This document shows positions 25,107-33,465 of a stretch of DNA of 34,644 bases, piece by piece. The stretch comes from Actinomycetota bacterium (GTDB lineage: Bacteria > Actinomycetota > Actinomycetes > Actinomycetales > Microbacteriaceae), in assembly GCA_009927245.1 (NCBI GenBank), contig RFNI01000218.1:1-34644 (forward strand). Direction: 5' to 3'. The translations under genes and the position numbers were made by a program. Below the pieces are notes generated by a model. That model worked only from the letters and a program-made list of their open reading frames with translations. It did no database searches and was not told the DNA's origin. Each line of letters starts with the position of its first letter. Positions within the stretch are counted from its first letter, which is position 1.

Positions 25107-26453
25107 ATGTCCATTGCACCAGTAGCCAAGGCCTTCAGATCTGAAGATCGCCTACTTCCTCACGACCTAAATGCTGAGCAAAGCACCCTAGGTGGAATGC
25201 TGCTGTCTGCAGACGTTGTGCACTCAATTCTTTCTGAAGGAAAGCTAAAGCCTAGAGACTTCTACGCACCTAAGCACGAACTTATTTACAGTGCCATTGC
25301 CGCTCTTGCAAACCACGGTGAACCAACAGACGTTATTACTGTCAACGCTGAATTATCAAAGATGGGCAAGCTCGCAACTATCGGTGGAGCTGAATATCTT
25401 CACGAACTAACATCGATTGTTCCAACTGCAGCAAGCGCAAAGTTCTATGCAGACATTGTTAGAGATAAAGCAGTATTGCGAAGACTCATTGAAGTTGGAA
25501 CAAGAATTGCACAGCGTGGATATGACGCTGAAGGTGAAGTTGAAGAACTAGTCAACGTTGCACAAAACGAGATATACACAGTTGCAGATGAATCAACCGG
25601 TGCTGACTGGACTCGACTTAGTAAAGCTCTTCAAGATGCTGCAGATGAAATCGAATTGGTTCAGAAGAACGATGGTCTATCTGGAGTTCCAACTGGCTTC
25701 ACGCAACTGGACAAAGACACCAACGGATTGCACCCAGGTCAGCTGGTTATTATTGCTGCACGTCCAGGTTTAGGTAAGTCAACACTTGCTCTAGACATTG
25801 CTAGAGAAGCAGCAATTAATAAGAAACTTGCAACTGCTGTTTTCTCCCTGGAAATGAGTACCACAGAAATTGCGATGCGCTTGCTTTCTGCTGAAACAGG
25901 AATTCTTTTGCAGAGCATGCGTAAGGGTGGAATCACTGACAACGAGTGGGCAATCATGGCCGAGCGTCGTAGCAACATCGGTGCTGCACCGCTAGTGATT
26001 GATGACAGCCCTAACCTAAACATCGTTGAGATCAGAGCTAAGTGTCGTCGAATGCTCAAAGAGTTTGATTTGAAGTTAGTTGTAATCGACTACATCCAGT
26101 TGATGACTTCAGGTAAGAAAGTTGAAAACCGCCAGCAAGAAGTTTCTGAGTTCTCAAGATCTCTAAAGCTACTTGCTAAGGAACTTAAGGTTCCGGTTGT
26201 TGCACTTTCACAGTTGAACCGTAAATCAGAAGATGGAACAAACAAGAAGCCAGAGTTATCTCAGCTTCGTGAATCTGGATCTCTGGAGCAAGACGCTGAC
26301 GTTGTAATTTTGATTCACCGTGACCTAAGTTCAGAAACTCCACGACCAGGTGAGGCAGAATTGATTCTGGCGAAGCAGAGAAACGGACCTACCGGTACTT
26401 CAACAGTATTGTTCCAAGGACAGTACTCACGCTTTGTAAATCCTAAGGAGTAG
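25107..26453 (+). CDS. dnaB: Replicative DNA helicase DnaB
   Basis: A 448-residue hexameric helicase. The N-terminal domain begins LPHDLNAEQSTLGGML; the RecA-like domain begins GVPTGFTQLDKDTNGLHPGQ, with Walker A ARPGLGKSTLALD, EMSTTEIAMRLL, Walker B LVVIDYIQLM and the arginine-finger region LRESGSLEQDADVVILIHR. No intein interrupts the P-loop, unlike some actinobacterial DnaB proteins. Upstream is a DnaA-box array, and the likely loader or partner (DciA-like) is at 5316. Confidence 0.97.
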   Translation: MSIAPVAKAFRSEDRLLPHDLNAEQSTLGGMLLSADVVHSILSEGKLKPRDFYAPKHELIYSAIAALANHGEPTDVITVNAELSKMGKLATIGGAEYLHELTSIVPTAASAKFYADIVRDKAVLRRLIEVGTRIAQRGYDAEGEVEELVNVAQNEIYTVADESTGADWTRLSKALQDAADEIELVQKNDGLSGVPTGFTQLDKDTNGLHPGQLVIIAARPGLGKSTLALDIAREAAINKKLATAVFSLEMSTTEIAMRLLSAETGILLQSMRKGGITDNEWAIMAERRSNIGAAPLVIDDSPNLNIVEIRAKCRRMLKEFDLKLVVIDYIQLMTSGKKVENRQQEVSEFSRSLKLLAKELKVPVVALSQLNRKSEDGTNKKPELSQLRESGSLEQDADVVILIHRDLSSETPRPGEAELILAKQRNGPTGTSTVLFQGQYSRFVNPKE

Positions 26454-26456
26454 TAA

Positions 26457-26980
26457 ATGAAGCTAGCGAACTTTCTTCGAGCAATTGTGTTCGCGGTCGC
26501 TGCAGCATTTCTAATCTTCAATCAAGATCACACGGTTACAACCGGCACACAGGTGCTGCAATTTGCTGCGACAGGTCTCGCATTTGGGGGACTGGTCCTG
26601 TTCAAACTTGACAAGTCCGAAGACAAAAAACTTTCTATTGTTTATCCCAGCGCAATCGCAACACTAGTTGTCTTTCTCACAATAATTTTCACCCAACAAC
26701 TGAGGAAGCATATCTAGCGGTCTTCACAGGGTTGCTTGCAATCTTCTCCGGCATGACAGCTGTTACAGAATTCTTCGCATCGAGAGCATCAGAGTCAGTG
26801 GACAAAATGGAGTTGAGAATCAGTGCTGGTATCGGTGCGCTATTTTGTTTGATCTTCTGGTTTGCACCATTGAACGGATTAAATGCTGTTGGCTTCTTCA
26901 GCGCATACATGGCAATCATTGCCGTTCAACGAGGAGTTTGGTTAGCGACACCTAAGACAAAGGAACAAAATGGCAAGTAA
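26457..26980 (+). CDS. Small polytopic membrane protein, frameshifted
   Basis: Two adjoining frames (26457-26717 and the frame ending 26980) form one protein of about 174 residues if one missing base is restored near 26680-26700; the second frame reads TTEEAYLAVFTGLLAIFSGM straight across the first stop. The joined product has about five hydrophobic segments (near 8-22, 32-50, 65-80, 88-103, 128-155) and a short basic C-terminus. It starts 3 bp after dnaB. It loosely resembles DUF308/HdeD-type membrane proteins, but this is not certain and no function is assigned. Confidence 0.65.
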
Positions 26981-27194
26981 GAAATCTGCGACGTCACTGC
27001 GGTCGATTCTTGTAATTTCATTCTTTAGCTCGGTCTTTGTTGGCCTGATTCTCTTGGGAGCTGTAGATGAGGTCAACACCATTTTTGCCTTTGCCATTGG
27101 GACTTTTGTATCAGTGGCTCTTGGGTTTGTGCTTTTGAATTGGGCGGCTAAGCCAGATGAGAACGTTGAGCCAGGTAAGCCAAGACTCAAATAA
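26970..27194 (+). CDS. Two-helix small membrane protein
   Basis: A 74-residue protein with a basic start (ASKKSAT), hydrophobic segments at about 13-30 and 37-57, and a charged hydrophilic tail (KPDENVEPGKPRLK). It overlaps the end of the preceding membrane gene by 11 bases and AAAGGAAC lies before the ATG, so the two are probably coupled. Not recognised; no function assigned. Confidence 0.65.
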   Translation: MASKKSATSLRSILVISFFSSVFVGLILLGAVDEVNTIFAFAIGTFVSVALGFVLLNWAAKPDENVEPGKPRLK

Positions 27195-27207
27195 TCTAGT
27201 TAAAGAT

Positions 27208-27245
27208 GAAGTCCCGTTGAGCTAGTCAAAGGGACTTCTTCTTTT
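27208..27245. terminator. Terminator between convergent genes
   Basis: An 8-bp stem (GAAGTCCC / GGGACTTC, 27208-27215 and 27231-27238) with a 15-base loop and a following TTCTTTTT on the plus strand. It separates the dnaB run from the convergent surface-protein gene. Confidence 0.75.
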
Positions 27246-27251
27246 TAGTTT

Positions 27252-29381
27252 TTACTTACGTCCTCTTACTACCAGCCAAGTTCCTGAAGCTGTCATAAAT
27301 AGAGCCATAATCGCAAGCGCATAGATTCCTGTGCCGCCACCTGTCTCCGGCAGCACTGGTTCTATTGGGTCTGGCACATCCGGGAGCGTCTCTCTAGCTA
27401 CGCTGGCGGTACATACAGTGCTTGTGTTAGTACCGGTCAGCTCTACCTCAGCCTCGCCAGCGGCGACCGCTTGTCCGTTAGAGGTGGTTGAAACAGCTGA
27501 AACCTGGATCAAACCATCTGGGACACTCAAATCACCAGGTTGGAGCGTTAGATCAGGACAGTTGGCCGAGGCAGTTAGGTTGAAACAGAGTTGCGGTGAA
27601 CCAGACTCAAACCTCACTGAAGCCGTTAGACGAGCAAGTAAAGCTTGGTCGATTTCACCTGCAGTTACCTGAAGAGATGGCTTTGTTCCAGACACAGCAA
27701 CACTTAGAGATTGCATGTTAATTACACCACTCGCATTCGGAGTTACATCTACCCACCCAGTGATCGGGTTTCCGTTCGTATCAAGGATTGTGACTTTCAA
27801 TTGACTAGCTGAAATACCTTCAGGGATGTTGAAATCAATACTTCCCCAATTAAGTAGTCGGTTGCTGTCGTCACAGGTTAGGCGAGGAGCAATCGCTGAG
27901 TATGGCATCTCGACCAATGGAACTTCCTGAGCACAACCTAGAAGACCAGTCTTGCCATTGAAGGTGTTGATCTGACCTGAGTTTCCATTAGTCCAAAGAC
28001 AGTTAGGAACGGATGGGTCAGGGAGGATTGCATAAATTTCATTTCCAACATTTGTACCAGCAAACCCAGCACATGCTGCTCCAGTTGTGTAGTTGAAGCA
28101 GAAGACATCTGTGGTAGCTGAACCCGAAGGGCCGTCGTTTAGGTAGATACGGTTATTCTGTTCACCCCACTGACCAGCGTTGTATGTGTTCCAATCTGGA
28201 AGTGGGTTATCTGACATCCAAGTAGATAGAGCTGTTGGAATTACATCTACCAGCGCACCGGATCCATTTATACACTGCTTGGTGTCGTACAAACACATAC
28301 CTAAAAGTGCTCCCGCAGCGTTTCTAACTGGGAATAGAGGGTATTGCCTTGCATTCACATCAAAGTCAATTGCATTACCACATAGCGCATTTGTTGCTGG
28401 GTTGTAGCATCCCATCTTGCCTAGTGTTGTCCAATAAACCTTATTGTCACCAGCGCTGGATGCTCGTCCGTGCATAGTGTAATTCCCGCTAGGGCCTGTA
28501 GATGGCAGTTGGAAACCATTGTTTGGACAAGCTGCAGCAGTTGCAATGTCGAAACACAATAGGGTCCACGAAAACTCATTCACAACATAAACCTTGTTGC
28601 CGATTCTTGTTGATGTGCTGAGAGCTTGTTGATCGTATACCGGGCCTAGTGCAACGAATGGAGTCTCACAAAGAACCGGAGATGATCCACTGTAATCAAC
28701 GCAGGCAAAACCACCTTGACCATCACTGGCGTTTGTTACAACAGCCCAAAGCTGTCTCTTGGTTCCATCCCAGAATGACTGAGATGCGTTACCTGTTTGG
28801 TATCCCTGGAACGTTGACACTCCACCAAAGCAAGCGTCACCAGTTGCTTTTACGTGACAGTCAATTCTTAGTGCACCATCGTGGTGGAAAATGTTGAACA
28901 CGTAATCTCCACCGAAGGTCAGATCGTAACCATCTCCACCAGAAGAGCCTTGAAAGTTTTGAGTTGTAACAACTACTCTGCTATCAGCAACGGTAACGAA
29001 TGTGTTGCCACCAGTTGAAGTTAGATCACCAACAGCGCGGATACCTTGCACAGTGCTTAGATCGCCAGGAGCAGTGGAACCCCAAGTAGTGTCACCAGTC
29101 TGATACTGAAGTGCCCAACCTTCAGGCGCAACGATTGACGAAGGGTCAGTTAGGTGTAGAGACTCTTTTGACCAAACTGCGGTAAGAGACTGGCTCAGCT
29201 GTCCAGAGACATCAATCGGAGTTGTGTTAACCACATTGATGACATCCCCTGACTGTATGGCGGTAGCCGCAGTACCGCTCTTGGTAACGGTGATAGTGGT
29301 GTCAGCTGCAAAGGCTGCTGTTGGTAATCCCACAATTGCAATAGCTAGTGCCGCTGCGAATATGCTCTTCACTTTAGACAT
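27252..29381 (-). CDS. LPXTG-anchored surface protein with Cys-pair repeats
   Basis: A 709-residue secreted protein. A signal peptide spans about 1-25 (cut near AFA-ADT). The C-terminus has LPETG at 677-681, a hydrophobic stretch and RGRK, a sortase signal. Residues 170-490 carry repeated Cys pairs at 175/184, 227/238, 276/285, 325/334, 363/370, 428/437 and 461/483, several of the form CF(D/N)xxTxxxC, with another (C599/C608) in a later domain. Starts are roughly 50 residues apart, suggesting propeller-like blades each held by a disulfide. Two immunoglobulin-like regions (about 510-600 and 605-660) follow. No catalytic motif was seen; adhesion or envelope structure is a guess from architecture. 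GGAAAG precedes the ATG. Confidence 0.85.
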   Translation of the reverse strand: MSKVKSIFAAALAIAIVGLPTAAFAADTTITVTKSGTAATAIQSGDVINVVNTTPIDVSGQLSQSLTAVWSKESLHLTDPSSIVAPEGWALQYQTGDTTWGSTAPGDLSTVQGIRAVGDLTSTGGNTFVTVADSRVVVTTQNFQGSSGGDGYDLTFGGDYVFNIFHHDGALRIDCHVKATGDACFGGVSTFQGYQTGNASQSFWDGTKRQLWAVVTNASDGQGGFACVDYSGSSPVLCETPFVALGPVYDQQALSTSTRIGNKVYVVNEFSWTLLCFDIATAAACPNNGFQLPSTGPSGNYTMHGRASSAGDNKVYWTTLGKMGCYNPATNALCGNAIDFDVNARQYPLFPVRNAAGALLGMCLYDTKQCINGSGALVDVIPTALSTWMSDNPLPDWNTYNAGQWGEQNNRIYLNDGPSGSATTDVFCFNYTTGAACAGFAGTNVGNEIYAILPDPSVPNCLWTNGNSGQINTFNGKTGLLGCAQEVPLVEMPYSAIAPRLTCDDSNRLLNWGSIDFNIPEGISASQLKVTILDTNGNPITGWVDVTPNASGVINMQSLSVAVSGTKPSLQVTAGEIDQALLARLTASVRFESGSPQLCFNLTASANCPDLTLQPGDLSVPDGLIQVSAVSTTSNGQAVAAGEAEVELTGTNTSTVCTASVARETLPDVPDPIEPVLPETGGGTGIYALAIMALFMTASGTWLVVRGRK

Positions 29382-29469
29382 CTAAAAACTTTCCGTTGGC
29401 CTTGTATTCGTGTTGAGATGAACCTACCAAAGGAAGAACTTATTCATCTAACAAACTTGTAAAAAGAAA

Positions 29470-30861
29470 CTATTTTGTGCTTATTAGTTCTACCAGTGCA
29501 GCGGCAAGCCCTGTATAGGTTCCAGGCTTTAGAAGCGCCAATCTTTCTTTAGCTTCGTCGCTGATGTCCAATCCATTGACGAAAGAAATCAGGTCCTCAT
29601 TACCGATTCTCTTACCTCGAGTAAGGTCTTTGAGTAGTTGGTACGGATCACTTATGTTACTTCTCCCCGCTGCTACCTCAGCGCGAATCACTGTCTGGAT
29701 GGCTTCGGCTAGAACTTCCCAATTCTCTGATAGGTCAGCTTCTAAAACTGGGTAGGACAGCTCGATCTCCGAAAGGCCACGAGTGGCATTATCTAGAGCA
29801 AGCATTGAGTGTCCCAAACCCAAACCAATATTTCTTTGGGAACTTGAGTCAGTTAGGTCTCGTTGCAATCTAGAGGTCACAAGGGTTGAGCTCAATGAAT
29901 CCAAGATAGCGTTTGATAGCTCTAGGTTAGATTCTGCGTTCTCAAAACGTATCGGGTTCACTTTGTGAGGCATGGTTGATGAACCGGTGGCACCAACAAC
30001 AGGAATCTGCTTGAAGTAGTTCATCGAGATGTATGTCCAGATGTCAGTGCATAGATTGTGAAGAATTCTGTTGAACAAAGTAATTGCTGAATAGAGTTCC
30101 GCTTGCCAGTCGTGAGATTCAATCTGTGTAGTTAGTGGATTGAACTTTAAACCAAGACTTTCAACAAATGTTTGTGACTCTTTAGCCCAATCCACACTTG
30201 GTGCAGCAACTAGGTGAGCTGACCAGGTTCCGGTTGCACCTGAGAATTTACCAAGGTATTCGCTGTTTCTAACTCGAGTGAGTTGACGCTCTAGTCGGTG
30301 AACAAAAACTGCCAACTCTTTACCCATAGTCGTTGGGGTTGCTGGTTGTCCATGAGTTCTAGCGAGCATCGCTGCATCTTTGTATTCAATGGCGAGTGCT
30401 CTAAGTTTTTCAACCAGCGCTTCTGCTTTTGGTAACCAAACGTTTGTCACTGCATCTCTAATAGTGATTGCGTAGGAGAGGTTATTAATATCTTCAGAGG
30501 TGCAGGCAAAGTGGGTAAGTTCTAGCAGGTCTGTGCGCAGCAATCGAGTAAGTCTTTCACGAATGAAATACTCAACAGCTTTCACATCGTGTCTAGTTGT
30601 TGCCTCGGTTGCCGCTAGTTCTGCGATGTCATCAGTATTGAAGTTCACAACTATGTCTCTGAGTTGTTTAGTTAGAACACTGTCTATCTCCGCGCCGGTT
30701 TGAAGAAGATCTCTTTTAGCGAGGAAAATAACCCACTCGATCTCAACCAGCACTCTAGCTTTATTTAGCCCAGCTTCACTGAGGTGATCGCCCAGTTCGG
30801 CGACTACAGGTTGGTAACGACCGTCAAGGGGGCTAAGAGGTTGATTTCCAAGATTACTCAC
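29470..30861 (-). CDS. purB: Adenylosuccinate lyase
   Basis: A 463-residue lyase of the fumarase/aspartase superfamily, acting twice in purine synthesis (SAICAR to AICAR, adenylosuccinate to AMP). The signature is GSSTMPHKVNPIRFEN; other motifs are TEATTRHDVKAVEYFIRERL, ARTHGQPATPTTMGKEL and the N-terminal NQPLSPLDGRYQPVV. GTG 30861 is the preferred start because SNLGNQPLSPLDGRY is the usual N-terminus; the frame extends to 30954 but that part would overlap the divergent gene at 30941. It lies 88 bp ahead of the surface-protein gene. Confidence 0.95.
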   Translation of the reverse strand: MSNLGNQPLSPLDGRYQPVVAELGDHLSEAGLNKARVLVEIEWVIFLAKRDLLQTGAEIDSVLTKQLRDIVVNFNTDDIAELAATEATTRHDVKAVEYFIRERLTRLLRTDLLELTHFACTSEDINNLSYAITIRDAVTNVWLPKAEALVEKLRALAIEYKDAAMLARTHGQPATPTTMGKELAVFVHRLERQLTRVRNSEYLGKFSGATGTWSAHLVAAPSVDWAKESQTFVESLGLKFNPLTTQIESHDWQAELYSAITLFNRILHNLCTDIWTYISMNYFKQIPVVGATGSSTMPHKVNPIRFENAESNLELSNAILDSLSSTLVTSRLQRDLTDSSSQRNIGLGLGHSMLALDNATRGLSEIELSYPVLEADLSENWEVLAEAIQTVIRAEVAAGRSNISDPYQLLKDLTRGKRIGNEDLISFVNGLDISDEAKERLALLKPGTYTGLAAALVELISTK

Positions 30862-30940
30862 ATATCTATATTGCCCTGCTTTTTGCACAGAATCGAACAC
30901 AACTGAACTCCGAGTCACTGAGTTGAGCAAATCTTTCCTC

Positions 30941-31117
30941 ATGAACATTTTCAATAACCACTTAGCGATTACCGTTGCACTACTTCAACATGCACAGCCA
31001 AGCCCTGCACTTTGGCGAGGACCTGCTGCAGATACCTGCCGACAAGAAATGCAAAAACTCTCACACCAACTCAAGTCATTGATGTGGCAGATGCAGTTGT
31101 TGGGATTGATCCCATGA
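30941..31117 (+). CDS. Small WXG-like protein
   Basis: A 58-residue protein from ATG 30941: an N-terminal helix (NHLAITVALLQHAQ), a turn with LWRGPAAD, and a second helix (CRQEMQKLSHQLKSLMWQMQLL). Tryptophan-x-Gly with a following Ala pair and Leu-heptad pattern resembles the hairpin centre of WXG100/ESX proteins, but it is shorter than the usual 100 residues. Its TGA overlaps the next ATG (ATGA), so the two are translationally coupled. Divergent from purB. No clear ribosome binding site. Family assignment is tentative. Confidence 0.6.
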   Translation: MNIFNNHLAITVALLQHAQPSPALWRGPAADTCRQEMQKLSHQLKSLMWQMQLLGLIP

Positions 31118-31845
31118 GCTCATCATTCGTCAAGCCAGTTCCAATCACGCCGGTTCCAGTGAACTTCGTGGCAACCCACGAAGAGTTGATTCGAAGTGCA
31201 AGAGATATGTGGGCGGTGGCAGTAAGTCTGCTAACTGAGTTAACGCCTACAAAATTTGCGACCGCACCTTGGGCAGCAGCACTTTTCACCATAGAACTCC
31301 CCTTCATAATGGCCAAACTCTGGCACTTACAGCAGGGGCTGATCACCTCAGCTCACAGTTATCTAGAGAGTGAAGCCATGCTGATAACCATTCTCGAGAC
31401 CATTGACGTCCCGAAGCTCTTCCAAGAGCTCAGTTCCTGGGCAATTGAGCTTGGCCCCCTACAGAATCTGCCCTTTGGGATTAGCCAGCACGTTCCCCCG
31501 GTCCAGATGCTCGCTCCAGAGAGCGTAGACATAGTGAAGAACCGCTTCACGGAGACCACCTGGTCTGGTCAGCCTCTAATTAGGCACGAGGAATACCCAC
31601 TAGCCACAGGCAATAGCTCGCACTGGTTCTACTTACCAAAAACTGAGGGCTGGGGAGTCTTTGATTCTGGGGAAAAACCTGCCCAATTAGCCGAATTACA
31701 AGAATCTCTGCAGATCACACCAGATACTGACGTTCACTATGTCGGGCTAAAAGACGGCGTTTTAGCTATGCCTCGCCAGGAAACTCTTGATCAGATCAGA
31801 AATGTTGAGGGTACGGTCAGCGTCTACAAGCTTGGGGCGGTTTAG
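31114..31845 (+). CDS. Uncharacterised protein coupled to the WXG-like gene
   Basis: A 243-residue protein when started at ATG 31114, the ATGA overlap; a longer frame to 31012 runs antisense-like through the small gene and is rejected. A Pro/Val-rich start (KPVPITPVPVNFVATHEELI) leads into helices at about 20-110, containing SYLESE, a YxxxE pattern as in type VII secretion substrates, and a hydrophobic stretch (WAAALFTIELPFIMAKLW). The C-terminal part (about 150-243) is predicted mixed alpha/beta with aromatic-rich WFYLPKTEGWGVFD. The region from 31400 to 31600 looks richer in G/C than its neighbours. No known family recognised. Confidence 0.75.
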   Translation: MSSSFVKPVPITPVPVNFVATHEELIRSARDMWAVAVSLLTELTPTKFATAPWAAALFTIELPFIMAKLWHLQQGLITSAHSYLESEAMLITILETIDVPKLFQELSSWAIELGPLQNLPFGISQHVPPVQMLAPESVDIVKNRFTETTWSGQPLIRHEEYPLATGNSSHWFYLPKTEGWGVFDSGEKPAQLAELQESLQITPDTDVHYVGLKDGVLAMPRQETLDQIRNVEGTVSVYKLGAV

Positions 31846-32267
31846 AGGATCTTCATGGCTTTGAATAAGCCACGACCAATAAAGGAGCAGAGACTCATGA
31901 CCAAAGCAGCCAAGATTGCCCAGCCTAGAGAGGCAATAGCTAGTCCTTCGGAGTTGAAACCATCGATAGCAAAGGTGTCTGGGCTGAATTGTTGGCTAAT
32001 CCAAGCCACTAGAAGCAGGAGAGCCCCATTGATTACGAAGGAAATCAGACCAAAAGTGATGATGTATAGGGGAATGGCAATGATTTTGATCACTGGGGCA
32101 ATAACCGCGTTAATCAGACCAAAGATGGCTCCGATAGCCAGAAGGGTTAGGACTACGTTGAGTGAATCTGTTCCACCGTAAGGGCGAAGGTGCACTCCAG
32201 GGATGATTGCCGAGACCAGCCAAAGACCCAGAGCATTAAGAACAGTGCTAACTAGAAATCGCTTCAT
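31842..32267 (-). CDS. Phage-holin-family (PF04020-type) membrane protein
   Basis: A 141-residue protein with four hydrophobic segments (about 4-24, 36-60, 62-92, 108-130) and the motif GLINAVIAPVIKIIAIPLYIITFGL, typical of the 'phage holin family' annotation (DUF360-type). Most chromosomal members are not phage genes and their function is unknown. It is convergent with the preceding gene, the two stop codons sharing four bases, and divergent from the E1 alpha gene with about 37 bp between starts. Confidence 0.85.
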   Translation of the reverse strand: MKRFLVSTVLNALGLWLVSAIIPGVHLRPYGGTDSLNVVLTLLAIGAIFGLINAVIAPVIKIIAIPLYIITFGLISFVINGALLLLVAWISQQFSPDTFAIDGFNSEGLAIASLGWAILAALVMSLCSFIGRGLFKAMKIL

Positions 32268-32291
32268 GGTTCGATTGTGCCACGGGTCAAG

Positions 32292-32297
32292 TAAATT
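32292..32297 (+). promoter_or_regulatory. Putative -10 element of the E1 alpha operon
   Basis: TAAATT (TANNNT type) ends seven bases before GTG 32305, the spacing expected when transcription starts at the start codon itself (leaderless mRNA, common in actinobacteria). No good -35 was found. Confidence 0.4.
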
Positions 32298-32304
32298 GGT
32301 ACTT

Positions 32305-33465
32305 GTGACTGCCCAAAATCCAGAAATTCCTATGGTGCAGCTGTTATCCGTAGATGGCGATTTCAGCGTTCCTAAAGAGCACGCTGTCTATGGCGAACTT
32401 ATTAGAGATTTACGTGAAGCTGACTTCCTAAAGTTCTACCGAGACATGGCTCGTATTCGTCGTTTCGACAATGAGGCAACAGCGCTTCAGCGCCAGGGTC
32501 AGATGGGCCTCTGGGTTCCAGCTATCGGTCAAGAGGCTGCGCAGATTGGTTCCGGTTACGGCGTTGGCCCTAACGATCACATCTTCCCTTCCTATCGTGA
32601 GCACGGTGTTGCGATTACTCACGGAGTTGACCTGATGTCAATTGTGAAGATGTATAGAGGTGTGAACCACGGTGGATGGAATCCACACGAAACTAGATTC
32701 CATTTATACGCAATTGTTTTGGGAACCCAAGCACTTCATGCAACAGGCTACGCAATGGGTTTGAATTTTGAAGGAAGAGTTGGCACTGGAGATCCAGAAA
32801 ACGATCTTGCTGTGATTGCATACTTCGGTGATGGTGCAACTGCAGAAGGTGACATTAGTGAGGCGTTGTTGTTTGCAGCAACAACGAAAGCCCCGCAGGT
32901 GTTCTTCTGTCAAAACAATCAGTGGGCTATTTCATCTCCAGTTGGAACTCAAACAACAGTTCCTATTTATAAGCGTGGTGAAGGTTTTGGTGTTCCAGGT
33001 ATTCGTGTTGATGGCAATGATGTTCTTGCTTGTTACGCAGTTACCAAGAAGCACATGGATGATGCCAGAGGCGGATTAGGTCCAGCTTTGATTGAAGCTC
33101 TGACTTATCGCATTGGTGCACATACCACCAGCGACGATCCATCCAAGTATCGTGATGCAGCGGAAGTTGCATACTGGGAAGCTAGAGACCCAATTGTTCG
33201 TTTCGAGAAGTTCTTGAGAAAGCAAGGCATCGGCCAAGACTTCTTTGATGAAGTTGCAATTGCAGGAGATGTAATTGCCTCGGAAGTTCGAGAAGCAACT
33301 TTTGCTCTAACAGAACCACCACTGGAGAACATGTTTGATCATGTCTATTCAGAACCTCACCCACTAGTTGAAGAACAAAAGGCTTGGTTGCAGAAGTATG
33401 AGTCAGAACTTGGTGGACACACACCGACAACTGACGATGGGGTTAATTACGGGGGAACTCGCTAA
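32305..33465 (+). CDS. 2-oxoacid dehydrogenase E1 component, alpha subunit
   Basis: A 386-residue thiamine-diphosphate enzyme subunit that decarboxylates a 2-oxoacid (branched-chain or pyruvate). It shows FYRDMARIRRFDNEATALQR, GLWVPAIGQEAAQIGS and the TPP motif GDGATAEGDISEALLFAAT ending QNNQWAIS; the phosphorylation-loop-like IGAHTTSDDPSKYR is also present. GTG 32305 is chosen over farther upstream starts that would overlap the divergent gene; TAAATT at seven bases upstream supports it. Its stop overlaps the E1 beta ATG by one base. Substrate choice cannot be fixed; the two-subunit form with this N-terminus is closest to branched-chain enzymes. Confidence 0.92.
   Translation: MTAQNPEIPMVQLLSVDGDFSVPKEHAVYGELIRDLREADFLKFYRDMARIRRFDNEATALQRQGQMGLWVPAIGQEAAQIGSGYGVGPNDHIFPSYREHGVAITHGVDLMSIVKMYRGVNHGGWNPHETRFHLYAIVLGTQALHATGYAMGLNFEGRVGTGDPENDLAVIAYFGDGATAEGDISEALLFAATTKAPQVFFCQNNQWAISSPVGTQTTVPIYKRGEGFGVPGIRVDGNDVLACYAVTKKHMDDARGGLGPALIEALTYRIGAHTTSDDPSKYRDAAEVAYWEARDPIVRFEKFLRKQGIGQDFFDEVAIAGDVIASEVREATFALTEPPLENMFDHVYSEPHPLVEEQKAWLQKYESELGGHTPTTDDGVNYGGTR

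Noticed and set aside
30862..30954. Longer N-terminus for adenylosuccinate lyase
   Set aside because: It precedes the usual family start and would overlap the divergent small gene at 30941.
31012..31113. Longer start for the 243-residue gene
   Set aside because: It would overlap nearly all of the upstream 58-residue gene in another frame; the ATGA overlap at 31114 is a better start.
31842..32267. Prophage remnant suggested by the 'holin' label
   Set aside because: No lysin, integrase, terminase or structural genes are nearby; this family is widespread on ordinary chromosomes.
32203..32304. Earlier starts of the E1 alpha gene
   Set aside because: They overlap the divergent holin-family gene or its promoter space, and the residues before GTG 32305 do not look like E1 alpha.
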